Source: Monodelphis domestica
Lineage: Eukaryota > Chordata > Mammalia > Didelphimorphia > Didelphidae
NCBI RefSeq assembly: GCF_027887165.1
Contig: NC_077235.1
Coordinates: 4,843,378 to 4,907,377, forward strand
Direction: 5' to 3'
Length of the DNA stretch: 64,000 bases
Shown here one piece after another: positions 53,080-63,789 of the stretch. Every line of letters starts with the position of its first letter. Positions within the stretch are counted from its first letter, which is position 1. The position numbers and the translations under genes were made by a program. The notes under the pieces were generated by a model. It saw only the letters and a list, made by a program, of their open reading frames with translations, was not told where the DNA came from and searched no databases.

Positions 53080-53420
53080 CTCTCTAGCCGCTATGCCTTT
53101 ACCCTGGCTGTGTCAGATGCCTTGCTGCCAGAATAATATGTTAGCTAGGGCTGTGCCCAAGTGCTGCTTTCTTTCTGCATGAAGCTCTCCTGATTTGCCC
53201 CACTTCCCTGGGTTTGCTGGCACTAGTGCCTTGCCCCACCCCCAAAGTACCTCGTTTATTATTCCATTTCAGGGGTACTATTTGATAAGTGGCCACCCAT
53301 CTCCCCTGCCCTCTAATGGCTGTCTATGAGCTCCTTGAGGGCAGAATGTCTTTGTATCTGCCCTTCCCCCATCCCCCGGCCTAGCGCATTCTGGGCCTAT
53401 ATTTCCCCTTCCTGTTAAAT
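53080..53420 (+). mobile_element. L2 LINE 3' end flanking the array
   Basis: The GAGCTCCTTGAGGGCAGAAT block at 53329 is L2-like. It abuts the last 85 bp monomer and marks the right edge of the array. Confidence 0.5.
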
Positions 53421-53678
53421 CCCAGGTTTGGGCTCTCCTCCTCCTCCCTTCAAGGCCCCCTACTTTCCTTCCCCTCGGTTGAACACCAGGGGGTCGTCCC
53501 TGAGGGCCCCAGAGCTTGCTATTTGCCCCTGAGCATTAGTGTCTTCCTGTGAGTTAGGCCCTTGTGACTGAGGTAGGCCTCAACACCTTCTAGGCCCCAA
53601 ACTCCTGTGAGACTCGGTCCCTGGGGGGTTAAATCAGGGTTCCCAGTCTGTACCCCCCACCCACCCCGATCCCTTTAC

Positions 53679-53862
53679 CTGTGGATTCCATTTCCCGGCC
53701 TGGTGAATCGCTATCAGTCAAGTTGAGAGATGTTGTCCCTGAGGTGAGGCGTGCGGCTTCAACGAAGGACAGGAGCTGACTGACAACTCCTGAAGGGAGT
53801 AACTTCCCAGAATTCCCTGGGCAGGAGAGGCTCACTGCACAGGCAGGGCCAGCCTCATGCAT
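53679..53862 (-). CDS. Possible first coding exon (61 codons)
   Basis: An ATG at 53862 with G at -3 opens 61 codons (MHEAGPACAVSL ... DSPGREMEST) up to a consensus donor CCACAG|GTAAAG, exon end 53679, leaving after one codon base. That phase fits both the Ala/Glu exon at 35028 (giving MEST-DFQDEE) and the zipper acceptors. It is on the same strand and downstream of copy 3, so if used it would start copy 1 or the lost copy 2. The peptide itself is not recognised and could be chance. A link across 18.6 kb is inference only. Confidence 0.28.
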
Positions 53863-53879
53863 CGCTGCCCCCCGCAGCT

Positions 53880-55100
53880 TGAACACTGCTAGTCACAGCA
53901 CCTACATTCACTGTTCTCTGCAGGCCCAGGCCTTACTCCAACCGTCGGGGCAAAGATTTTGTTCTGGAAAAGCCTCAGAGCCCTCCTGCTCACAGGGCAG
54001 AGTCTGCCGGGGACCCACATTCTGGGACAGCCCCCCCCTAATGTTTTCCCCAACCTAAAGTCCTGGAGATAGGGCTGGAGGCCAAAGGGCCAGGATCTGT
54101 CAGGCAGGACTCCTGGCTGGATCCAGCTTGCGCTGCGTTCACTGGCATTTCAGAATTTGGCTATTGATTCCCTTGTCCCCCTCCTATCGTTGGTGCCATT
54201 TTCTGGAGAAGCTCCTAGGGCCTTAGAAGGGTGTTGAGCACAGGGGGTACCTTTTCTGGCCTCTCAGCAGCCCCCCAAAGTTCAGGGAGCTCTGATCACC
54301 TCATCTTGCCCCCGCTGTATGTAGCAGTGAAAGAAGAGAGCTCTTCACTCAGAGCCATTCCCTGCTTGTCCCCTGTCCTGCTGGCCATTCCTAAGGCCAG
54401 GGGCTGGAGGACCTCATGAGAAGGCCATGGACCCAAGGGGAACAAGCATGTAAAATCTCAGGGTGCTGGTGGCAGAACTCCTGACACCACAGGTAAAACA
54501 GGACCTTTCCTAGCTTCAGAAGGCACAGGGGCAGGCCAAAGATCACAAGGCCTGGGGCTTGCAGAATAGTGGAAGACCTCAGAGAAATATCTGCCCCCCA
54601 CCATGGTTGCCATCCTGGGTTCAAACCCCTGGTCCTCAGGTTTCCAAGATAACCCCTAGGGACTCATGGGAGGTGATTGAGGCACACGTCTTCCACTTTA
54701 TTCTCTTCGTGAGACTTGGAGTGTATATGTGGGGTCTGGCATGCCATGAGCAATACAGAAATGTGCAGGACACCAAAGTATGGGTGAAAGCTACATCAGG
54801 GAAAATCTGAACCCCAAAATGTCAGAAACCAACTCAAACATTGTTCCTGAATGTACCTGAGAAAGACAAGCCCAGAGCCCCATCCTAGGCCTCCAGGAGT
54901 GTCAGTTATGATGGAGCAGCGACATTCTGGGGCTCCATAGGGCACATCATTGTCTTGAGGCTCCCCGATACGCCATCTTACTAACAAGGGGGCCTCTGCT
55001 GCTTGACCGTATTAGTTCCTGAAGAACAGGAACTCCTGTACTCCAAGGTCCCGTTCCCCCTTCCCCTGGCCCAGCCTAGGATCCCTTTGAAAAACAAGCT
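53880..55100. other. No gene recognised between copy 3 and the 53.7 kb exon
   Basis: Unique-looking sequence with short open frames only. Confidence 0.35.
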
Positions 55101-55104
55101 ACCA

Positions 55105-55883
55105 ACAGAGCAATAGAACTTTTTATTTCTTGAACCAGAAAAAGGTGATGAGATTTAAGTGAGCAAAACTACAGGGGCCTTACTGTGACTCTCAAGGAGA
55201 GTTGAAAGGGGCCACCTGTAGGAGAGGGGAGCTAATGAGCCTGGGGAGAGTAGGGGTGAGGACAGCATGGAGCACATGCTCCAAGATCTCACGGGAGAGG
55301 ACCTGGGGAGGCTGGCTCTGGGACAAGGGCCTAGCTGTGCCAAGAAGGGGCGAGCCTTCAGACTGGGACCCACAGGTGCTGAGGAGCACAGCTCGCCTCC
55401 ATGGGATCTCTGTTGCCCTCTGGCTCCTCCAGGGCTGCTGCCACCACCACCACTGCTCCTCCGTCATCCTAGAGCCAGCCCAGCCGGTCCTCCCTGCCTG
55501 GATCTTCCTTGTCCTCCTCCTCCAGGCGGGCCCCTCTTAAGCACGGTTACTTCCACTGGCCCCGGCAGCACCAGCGGCACCATCGCCTCCTCCACCTCCT
55601 CCGGTCTCCTCCATCTCCATGTTGGCCTCGGTCTCCTGCAGGCCAGCGTTGCTCTCCATCTCCTCCTCCGGCCTGCTTCTCACATAGGGCTCGCACTGCT
55701 CACTGGGATCACTCTCCATCTGCTCTAGGCTGGCCAGCAGGGCATCCACCTTCTCCTCGATCTTCACCAGCTCCTTCTTGATTTCCTGCAGATCATCGCC
55801 TTTCCCTTCTTCAGACGCAAATGCAAGGGCATCCTCCTCGTTCATGGAAGAGATGCTGCTCTTGCCTTTGCGGGACATGATTC
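55105..55883 (-). CDS. hnRNP C-like zipper gene, copy 3, terminal exon (CDS 55878-55537)
   Basis: The coding part runs from an ATG at 55878 (A at -3) to a TAA at 55537, 113 residues. It opens MSRKGKSS, then has a predicted coiled coil at about residues 30-55 (GDDLQEIKKELVKIEEKV, then DALLASLEQ), with L/I/V spaced as in a leucine zipper. An acidic stretch (PEEEMES, EANMEMEE) and a Gly/Ala tail follow. By family knowledge this matches the region of hnRNP C from 'RRGKSGF' through the tetramerising zipper ([22 protein letters not shown]); RALY is more distant. A good splice acceptor, TTTCAG, ends at 55884, so this is a downstream exon with phase 1 entry (G|GA ATC ATG). AATAAA lies at 55127-55122. 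No RRM is present. Inference: a nuclear protein that oligomerises through the zipper, perhaps with hnRNP C itself. Translation could start here or in an upstream exon. Confidence 0.72.
55122..55127 (-). terminator. Polyadenylation signal AATAAA, copy 3
   Basis: AATAAA on the minus strand about 410 bp after the copy 3 stop codon, at the point where similarity to the other copies fades. Confidence 0.5.
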
Positions 55884-56224
55884 CTGAAAGTGATAACAAG
55901 GAGCATGACCCGGCTGTCCCGGCTTCCCAACAGGTAGCAGCAGTTCACTGGGCCCTTGCAACAAGGCCAGGCATTACCACTGTCCCCTGTGATAGACAAG
56001 GGTCTACACTGCTGGGTAGAAAACCTTTGCACTTTATACACAGCTCATGACTCTAATCACTGGAGACTAGGGGGAGCCCCCAAAGGGACTGGACAAGCCA
56101 TGCTCATGGCAGGCATCTCCTGAGGACCAGGGAGGAGAGATGGCTTCCTCTCCAGCCATTGTCACAGACCCTAGGCTGGCCATCACTGGCCCATACTGGG
56201 AGGGGTGCAGATTCTCCAAAGGGA

Positions 56225-56390
56225 AAGAACACCAGACAGGAAGTCCTGCGTTCCAATCTGGCCTCAGACACTCCCCAGCTGTGTGACCCTGGGCATGTCA
56301 CTTCACCCCTACTGCCTAGCTCTTAATTTGCTTTGGAACCAATACACAGTATTGATTCCAAGATGGAAGGGAAGGAAGGGTTGACAAAAA
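56225..56390 (+). mobile_element. Marsupial tRNA-type SINE, 5' truncated
   Basis: GGCCTCAGACACTCCCCAGC through TTGATTCCAAGATGGAAGG and a poly-A-like tail. Confidence 0.78.
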
Positions 56391-56564
56391 AAAAAGAAGA
56401 AAAAGAAAGGCCAGGGAAAGGGAGGATGGGAGTGGGAGTTGAACACCGGACATTTAAAAAGTCTCTTCATGGAAGGAAATCTGAGATCCATGAAGGGACC
56501 CATAGCAGTGACTCTGGCCTCAGGAAGGAGATAGTTTCTGGGGCTGAAATAGTGGCAATTCTTT

Positions 56565-56718
56565 TTTTAAAGCTCTCACCTTCTGTCTCACAACCCATAC
56601 TTAGTAGTAGTAAGGGTGAGGCAAAGGTAGGAAGGGACTTCTCAGGATCACCCAGCTAGGAAGTGTCTAAGGCCAGATTTGAACCTGGGACCTCTGAGCC
56701 CCAGACCTGGCTCTCTAA
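56565..56718 (-). mobile_element. Marsupial tRNA-type SINE, decayed
   Basis: AAGCTCTCACCTTCTGTCTC, then GCCAGATTTGAACCTGGGAC on the minus-strand plan. Confidence 0.65.
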
Positions 56719-57457
56719 GGTGGGAACTTTTATCAGGAGTATGGCCATGGCCACTCCCACTCCTAGGGTTCTTAATAGGGAAGGAGGTGTGCACCCTGAA
56801 TTGGAAGAGAGCAATTTCCAAAGTTCCTGAGGAAGAACAGAGTGGCCTGAAATTCAGAAGGAGAGGTCAGTCCAGGAGGAGAGAGATAGCTGTCAAGAAT
56901 GAAATCCTGAAGACCAAGAGAGAGGGCCCGTCCCATTGAATAAGCAGCCCTGTAGTTGTCTGAGGGGACAGATAGGCAAGCCTTGGAGTCAGGCAGCCTG
57001 GGTTCAAGTCCTACCACCCACAGTCGCAAAAATGACCTTGTCCTTTCAGCACCCCAGGCAATGCTCTAAGGATTTAAATCCCAGAGAAAAAGCTGCCTCC
57101 TAGGGGTTTTCCCTACACTGAGCTGGCTTTGCCTTCAAAGCTATCAAAACCATCCTCAGGACAGATGGTTCAAAGAACAAACCTCCTTTTGTTAACACTG
57201 CAGCTCTCAAGGGCTTCCCTTTGGATCCCATCCCAAGCGGGAATCCGTGGATCAGTCCTGGTCAGGTTGGCCCTAAACTTCCGAAATGGCATTTCCAAAG
57301 TATTCGGAACCCAAGTGCCAAAGAAAATGGGCCCGGCTTTGTGTGGGACAGAACAGGGGAGGCCCCCAGTGCCATCCTCCAACTGTTAATGGCTTCCTTT
57401 TCCAAGTGGCCAATTAGGACTTAGGGTGGCCCACCTGCCCCAGCTTCTTGAGTCAGG

Positions 57458-57460
<3 letters not shown>

Positions 57461-57513
<53 letters not shown>

Positions 57514-57521
57514 TGTGTGTG
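57461..57521. repeat. GT microsatellite
   Basis: About 28 GT units with one CT. Confidence 0.92.
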
Positions 57522-57869
57522 GTCACCCAGCACGCTCCATGGCACACTGAGGGCATTTAGGAGTACTTGTGGCTGGATTAATGGTGCTAATAATTTGCTT
57601 TTCCTTCCAAGAAATGGCACCGTCCCTTCCTGACTCCCCCTCCAGCCTCTTCTGTGCCCTTTTGGCTTGGTTCAAAATGAAGTTTCTTCAATTCCCAGCA
57701 TTTTTCTCCCTCCCTCCTGCTACCACTATGGGGAAGAAAGACAGATGAACAGAAAATGGAGGTGCCATTGTGTACCCCAAGCCCAAACCTCTGCCCACAG
57801 GTGGGCAACAGGCTTCAGCAGCAGCTTCTGCAGTCTCACTGCCCTTTTCGGTCCATTTCCGGTGGGTTT

Positions 57870-58190
57870 TTCTCTTTTCTGGCCACCCTGTGGCTCTCCC
57901 CCTTCCCCCTCATCTCCATTCTATCTCTGAGAATCTCTTTTTCTGTCTCTGGTCTCCCTTTCTGCCTCTCCCATTTCCCTTCTCTCTCTGCTTTCTCTTG
58001 TCTGTCCCTCCCCCTCCTTTTTTTCTAGCCACCCTGTTGCTCTCGGTTGGCTCCCTGCCCCCTCCCCCTCCCCACTCCTCCCTGTCTCGGCCCCCCCTTT
58101 TCTGGCCACCCTGTTGCTACTCCATGTCTCCCTCACCTTCCCATTCCCGGTCCCAATTTTTCTGGCGGTTCTATTGCAATCCCGCCCCGC
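57870..58190 (+). repeat. Degenerate minisatellite
   Basis: TTTTCTGGCCACCCTGT-like blocks recur at about 57877, 58020, 58098 and 58155 in C/T-rich sequence, spaced about 60-78 bp or double that. A long plus-strand frame through it is low complexity and not taken as a gene. Confidence 0.55.
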
Positions 58191-58218
58191 CCCCCACCCG
58201 CCCTCTTATCTTTCCTAC

Positions 58219-58266
58219 AAAAATCAATCAATCATTCAATCAATCAATCGATCGATCGATCGATGA
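58219..58266. repeat. ATCA then ATCG tetranucleotide repeat
   Basis: AATC units change to CGAT units, giving a palindromic CGATCGATCGATCGAT stretch. Confidence 0.88.
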
Positions 58267-58422
58267 CAGCGGAATCGTGTCCTTTCCCGCGGCTCTGGTT
58301 GGCTGGGCCTTCCTTCTTCTCGTGCTTCTCGAGCTGAGGAATCTGACGTCGGTCTCCTTACATCCTGGACCCGAGATGCTTGTCAGAGAAATGGGCTGCA
58401 AAGCTGTGCCCCCCCCCCTTAC

Positions 58423-58696
58423 CTGTTTCCCTTCTGGTCTTAACTGCATTGGTTTGGTTCGTGCCAGACAGATTCCAGGGTGGGGAGGCTATAGGCCCGC
58501 CCCCTCCCGGCCAGTCCAGGCCCAGCCCCAGCCCGGACTCCCTTCCCCCCCCCCCCCGGGGCCCCCACAGGCGGATAGGCTGCAGGGGTCCCTGAGGAGC
58601 CAGCTCTGCAGAGAGACATGTCTGGGGGGGTGCACAGGACTGTTTCCCCCTCATCACCTCCCCCGTCTGGCGTGGAAAAGGGGTGCATAAGGCCAT
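58423..58696 (-). CDS. Possible upstream coding exon of copy 3
   Basis: A minus-strand ATG at 58696 in good context (GGGG ATG G) starts 91 open codons ending NAVKTRRET and one G at the donor GAAACAG|GTAAGG (exon end 58423). The phase matches the copy 3 terminal exon (G|GA ATC), which would give AVKTRRETG-IMSRKGKSS. This loosely resembles the basic stretch before the hnRNP C zipper. The middle is Gly/Pro-rich with GC-island composition, so an open frame is cheap here. The whole stretch could equally be untranslated leader or intron. Confidence 0.27.
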
Positions 58697-59975
58697 CCCC
58701 TTCCTCCATCGTCCCCTCCCCCTTCTAAGTAAGGGGCGCACAGCCTAACCGCGCAAGGGGAGCGCAAGGCTCCCCCACCTCAGCAGCGCTCCCCGCCCCC
58801 CTCTTGGCCCGGGAGAGGGGCGCACACTAGCATCCTCCGACACCCAAGAAGAGCGTACAAGGCTGCGCTCCTGGCCCGGGAGAGGGCACCTGCCCCCTTG
58901 CCCTGCTACCAGACCATGCCCCGCCGCCCCGGCACTAGATAGTCCCCCAACACACCCTCCGTAGCAGGAGCAGGACCACACCCCCTCACCACCGCCTCCA
59001 CGGCCTGCAACCGGAGGGCCGCGCTGGCCCACTGCCCCTCCCTCCTTCTCTCTCTCGAACTCAGGACCTCCGCCCTCCAGCCTCACCCCAGCCCGAGACC
59101 CCCGGGACCCGTGGCGGCGCCCCTCCCCACCCCCGCCATACCCGCCAGCACCCTAGAGAGGCGGGGTGGCCCGGAGGTTGCGAACGCTGGGCACAACCCC
59201 ATGGGGCTGCCCATTGTGGGGAGGGAGCCCACCTGCCGGGGGTCTCAGGGGCTGTCGGGGCTCTTGCCTCTTCCCAGGATCCCCTGCGTCTGCGGGGATG
59301 CAGGCCCGGGCCTCGGTCCGGGGCGCACGGACAGCAGTGGCAGCGGCAGCGGAGGCAGTGATGGGACTGCGCGTCCGTCTGGCCGGCCGTGTCCGTCCCT
59401 GTCCAGACCCACCTCCCACTGGCGGCGGGGGCGGCGCGGAGGAGGCGGCAGAGATGACAGCGGGGGCGGGGGCGGCGGCAGCAGCAGTGGCAGCTCCTGG
59501 CTCCCTTGGGCTCTATCACCGACTGCTCCTGCTGGCTGCTGGGAGTCTGGCCTCCCTCCCTCCCGGCCTCCCCACCTGCCCCAAGGTTGGACCTCGAGGG
59601 AGGGCCCAGCGCAGCGGCCGCACTGTCCCCTCCCCGCCTCCCTCCGCAATGCTTAGCATACTCCCACCCCCGGCAGCCCGCCCAGCCTGGCCTGGTCCAG
59701 AGGAGCCCGGCTGACTGCCAGCGACGGCAGCGTTGGCAACCCCTCCCACCCTCCCCGGCTCCCGCCTGGCACTGGGGAGTCCCCCCACCTCTACCGCCCG
59801 GGGGCCAGCCCCTGCGGCTGTCACGGCCGCCCACCGGCACACTGGTTGCGCATTCACTCGCCCATTGCCCAGCCCCGCGTAGTGCGCTGCGGATCCGAGC
59901 CCCTCTCCCCCCCCCTTACCCGAACCCCACTTCATCCAGGCGCAGCGGCCCGATGAGACCCTGAGCGCTGCTTAC

Positions 59976-60034
59976 CGAACCACACAACCCACTTCTGCTT
60001 CCTTCTCAGCCGAACTCCCAGCTCGTCTGGCAGG
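59976..60034 (-). other. Candidate non-coding first exon of copy 3
   Basis: About 27 bp downstream of a TATA box on the minus strand, a 59 nt segment ends at a good donor (GTTCG|GTAAGC). It has no ATG. Its place at the edge of the CpG island and upstream of the copy 3 exons fits a 5' UTR exon. The start site is estimated from the usual TATA spacing, not seen. Confidence 0.4.
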
Positions 60035-60060
60035 CTGTCCTCCCCAAGCTGGCACTCCCC

Positions 60061-60068
60061 TATATATA
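60061..60068 (-). promoter_or_regulatory. TATA box (TATATATA)
   Basis: The minus strand reads GGGTATATATAGGGG, a near-ideal TATA element in GC-rich flanks, on the correct side of a splice donor 85 bp downstream. The motif is nearly symmetric, so direction is taken from the donor and from the minus-strand genes. Confidence 0.5.
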
Positions 60069-60178
60069 CCCGGTACACGGGGGACCCCCGCAGGCACGCT
60101 GACCTCTAACCCTAACTCACTCGTTCCAGCTCTGATCAGTTCCCATGACCTCCCCCTCCTCCTGAAATCCACGTGAGT

Positions 60179-60179
<1 letters not shown>

Positions 60180-60229
<50 letters not shown>

Positions 60230-60245
60230 AGACACAGACGCACAG

Positions 60246-60283
<38 letters not shown>

Positions 60284-60305
60284 ACGCGCGCGCGCGCGCG
60301 CGCGC
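60180..60305. repeat. CA and CG alternating tract
   Basis: CGCGCGCG, (CA)n with GACACA variants, then GCGCGCGCG. It is almost wholly alternating purine-pyrimidine, 110 bp upstream of the minus-strand TATA box. Confidence 0.92.
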
Positions 60306-60534
60306 ATAGAGACCTGACCATCACTCACAGAGGCTTCTTTTCTCAAGCTCCTCAACCCGGAGACGGGGCTCCTTCCCCTTTCCCAGGCTACCCCTCCCCT
60401 CCCGCCATGCCTGCACTGGCTCCCTCGGCCCTCAGCTTTTCATGGCCCCCAACACCTTTCCTGGGAATCACAGTTTGCTGTGAACCTCATCTCCAGTGGG
60501 TCCTCACTGCTGCGGAGCCTCCCATCTTGGGCCG

Positions 60535-60640
60535 AAGAGCGGTGAGGGCTAGGCAATGGCGGTCAAATGACTTGGCCAGGGTCACCCAGCTAGGAAGCGT
60601 CTGAGGTCATATTGGCACCCAGGAGCCCCCCGTCTCTCCC
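60535..60640 (-). mobile_element. Marsupial SINE fragment near the promoter
   Basis: GGTGAGGGCTAGGCAATGGC and CACCCAGCTAGGAAGCGTCT on the minus-strand plan. Confidence 0.65.
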
Positions 60641-60829
60641 CAGCCTTGCACTCCTCACAAATGCCTCCCATGCTGGATGCATTCACTCTCACCTCCTTCT
60701 TTGAAAATTTACTGAAAAACAATCCATCTGCCCCAGCTCCTCTGCTCCTCCTCTCCCTCTCTCTTCTAAGCTCTCTGTCTCTGGGCCTGGCTCTCCATCC
60801 ACCCAGCCCCCTAGCTGCCCAGTGCCCAT

Positions 60830-61110
60830 TATGTCTTAATTGTGGGATCTCCTGATCTCTTCTCAGCAGTCACCCTTCTGCATCTGCATGTTGCCTTCAA
60901 CACTGTTGATGACCTTTATCTCTTGGAGAGTGGCCTTTCCTTTGTTCCAGGCTGTGTCCATCAAGCCTCTGCCCCGTCTCCCCCACTAGCACCTTCCCTC
61001 CATGCTGGCTTCCCATTCCGTCCTTGGAAATTTTGTCTGCAGTGGAGGGGGAGCTCCTGGAGAGCCAGGACTGCCACATGGGAAGCACTCACTAAGTGCT
61101 TGTTAACTGA
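60830..61110 (+). mobile_element. L2 LINE fragment
   Basis: TTCAACACTGTTGATGACC matches the L2 'FDTVDH' coding block. The end, AAGTGCTTGTTAACTGACC, is a typical L2 3' terminus. The middle is deleted. Confidence 0.5.
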
Positions 61111-61448
61111 CCAAAAAAAGTGGGGTGAGGGCACCGTGGTGAAAGTGAAGTGAGCAGGATTGGAACCTGGCACACGTGATCCACCCTGAATGGCTTGGAG
61201 ACTCTGGGCAGCAAGATGATGTGAGACATCTCCCAAGGTCTGAGCTGAGGACCCAGGAGGCGGAAGGCAGGTCAAAAGATTACCAATTTGTCTTTTTAAA
61301 AACATGCGTCTTCTTCCACAACATGGCAGATATGGAAGATATGGTCCATAGTAGCACCTCCATCAAACTGCAGTCTCTGGGAGGGAAAGAATTTGGAACT
61401 CCAAATGGGAGAAAAATTGCTTCTAGGTGTAATGGGGGAAAGGAAATA

Positions 61449-62054
61449 TTACCCCAAAACCAAACAAATATTCATAGTGAAGCAGGCGCAAAAATGTGGG
61501 TCTGTCTCCCTCTCTGGCAAAAAAGTGGTTGCTGTGTTGTGCCTGCCATGCTGTGCATCACCTGAGGGACCAAACAAATGACCCACTTTATAACAATACA
61601 GTCCAGTGGCCCGGTGGGGGGGGAGCAGAGGAGTGCCTCTTATGGAGAAGATCAAGAGCATTTGGGCAGGAGGGACTTGGTGTCTCTTGTACTCTTTATG
61701 TCCAAAGGACTTATACTTGGGTCCCACATCAGTCCCACTGGGAGAGATTTTAAGCCCAACTGTCCCGTGGTAGCCAAAGCAAGCAAGTAGGGAGTCTTGG
61801 CCTGTTGGCCGCAATATTGGGCTGGTATTCTGAAAAAGGCTGGAATTGCTCCCAATTTCAATCTCATGCCCCACCCACACCAAAGGGTCTGGACACACCA
61901 AACCCAACAGGTGCCAGTCATATCGTCCTGCAGTCTCCAACGTCACTTTGATGCCCCCCAAATGTGGGTGCATTCCATCACAGAATCTTCCAATGGCCAA
62001 GTCTCCAAGGGGCTGTACAGAGAGATTTTTCCCAAATCTCAGAGTCTGTGGCAA
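61449..62054 (-). other. Unexplained 200-codon open stretch
   Basis: One minus-strand frame stays open for 201 codons with ordinary base composition, for example FCDGMHPHLGGIKVTLETAG, LLACFGYHGTVGLKISPSGT and FCACFTMNICLVLG. The left end is at a TAA; there is no ATG at the right end. I do not recognise it. A decayed envelope-like fossil or an old processed gene are possibilities. No splice site or promoter was seen. Confidence 0.3.
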
Positions 62055-62577
62055 TAGTTGGTTCTGTGGTCTTGATTTTCACAGTCAACCAGCTCTGTAC
62101 CCATCTTCTTTCCCCTCATTAAACTCAGTGGAGAATTTCTGAATTTAACAAGCACGGACTAAAACAAACTCTTTTCTCTGCTTCCTAGAAGGGAAAGAGC
62201 AAGTTGGTTGGGCGGCCGTGACAGGCTACAGTGGCACATACTTTGCTTTCCTTTGAAGTTCGGTAGTGAATTCCACTGATTACTTTCAAAACTGGCCTCT
62301 TGGTTTGTGCTTTATGCCCTCTCGTGGTGCCTTTCCAAAACCTCATTCCATTCTCTTTTTGGTGACTCTCCCAAATGCCTCCACATTCAGTTGTGTGTCT
62401 TTGTGGACAGACTCCCAAGCACTATCTGGATTCTGGGGTTATTTTAAATGGGAGGTCCATTTCTAGCCAATCCCAAGCAGTTCTGTGGACAGTCTAAAGA
62501 GTGTGGAGCATTTTATACCTGGAAGTGCTGAGGAATTATTGTTGTTTCCATTTTCCTGACTCTTTTGGCATGTGTGT

Positions 62578-62735
62578 AAAGCCCTCGCCTTCCTTCTGGG
62601 AATCAGGCCTCTGTACTGGTGTCAAGGCTGAAGACTGCTGAGGATAACGGATTGAGGGTTAAGTGACTTGCCTAGAGTCACACAGTTACAAAGTATCTGA
62701 GGCCAGATTTGAACCTGAGACCTCCCCAGCTCTGG
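62578..62735 (-). mobile_element. Marsupial SINE, decayed
   Basis: CCTCGCCTTCCTTCTGGGAA, then GAGGCCAGATTTGAACCTGA. Confidence 0.6.
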
Positions 62736-63203
62736 AACCCTAAAGAGTCCATGGAAGATAAGAGGTTAAAAAATAAATTCAGCCTGGGCATAGTACATAT
62801 ACTTTTTAATGTGTTATTTTAGCCTATTTGCTAATATTTTACCTACTATCTGCTATTACTATTCATTAGACATACTTGTTCTACAGGGAGGATTCTTGAC
62901 TTTTTTGGAGCCCCAGACCTCTTTGGCAGTCTGGTGAGAAGTAGGAATCCTTCCTTAGAACAATATTTTAAAATGTATGCAATAAAAGACACAAAGATCA
63001 CAAAAGAAACCAGACAGACAGAAATGCCGTCATTGGACCATGAAAACAATAACAAGAAGTTCCCAGGCCGCAATTAAGAACCCTTCGTCAATAGTCTTCC
63101 CCGGTTTAAGTATCAAGACCATGTTTATGTCATAGAAAGAGCCAGAGAGAAATCCTTCACTTCATGATCCAGCAAATGGCTCCTGCAATATTGGAATTCA
63201 TTG

Positions 63204-63401
63204 GGGGCAGCTGGGTAGCTCAGTGGATTGAGAGTTAGGCCCAGAGACGGGAGGTCCTGGGTTCCAATCTGGCCTCAGACACTTCCCAGCTCGGTGACCC
63301 TGGGCAAGTCACTTGACCCCATTGCCTAGCCCTTACCACTCTTCTACCTTGGAACCAATACACAGGATTGATTCCAAGACAAAGGGTAAGGGTTTAAAAA
63401 T
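63204..63401 (+). mobile_element. Young marsupial tRNA-type SINE
   Basis: Complete copy with perfect 16 bp flanking duplications ATATTGGAATTCATTG (63188-63203 and 63402-63417). Confidence 0.9.
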
Positions 63402-63789
63402 ATATTGGAATTCATTGCTCTTTGGGCATTAGGGACAATTTGCTTCTGATCCATCTAGACTGCAAGTTTGCTTTGGGAGCTCACTTTTGACTCATTTAAT
63501 TTCTTTTGCTGCTGTTGGGTTTCTTGAAATGTTCGGCTTTTGTTCTGTTAATTTGAATGTTGCATATTGTTTGGAAAAATATTTCGCTATATTTATGTGT
63601 AACTTTTTGGAAATATATAATACAGTTTTTCTTTTGGCATGTACTTAGGTAAACCAGATTCTCATAGTTCCCTTTATTTTACCTCCAATTGTTGTGAATT
63701 CATTTGGTTTGGTTTTCCCCTCTTGTTTATCACACTAGTGTGTTATCTATATTATGAGTTAAACAGCTCCTATTTTATTTTATTATTAT

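Larger units (their letters stand above)
58700..60130. promoter_or_regulatory. CpG island
   Basis: This stretch is rich in C, G and CpG (for example CGCGGCTC, GGCGGCGG and GCAGCGGC runs), unlike the CpG-poor rest of the window. It holds several long open frames on both strands, expected in such composition. It ends at the minus-strand TATA box, so it most likely marks the promoter of the zipper gene cluster. I see no other promoter-like island in the window. Confidence 0.6.
61111..63187. other. No named gene
   Basis: Holds the unexplained open stretch at 61449-62054 and a decayed SINE; otherwise nothing recognised. Confidence 0.35.

Noticed and set aside
57770-58690. 306-codon plus-strand frame
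   Set aside because: Pro/Ser/Phe low complexity over a minisatellite and tetranucleotide repeat.
59061-59840. 259-codon minus and 181-codon plus frames in the CpG island
   Set aside because: Overlapping open frames on both strands are expected from GC-rich composition; Arg/Gly/Pro-rich with no domain.
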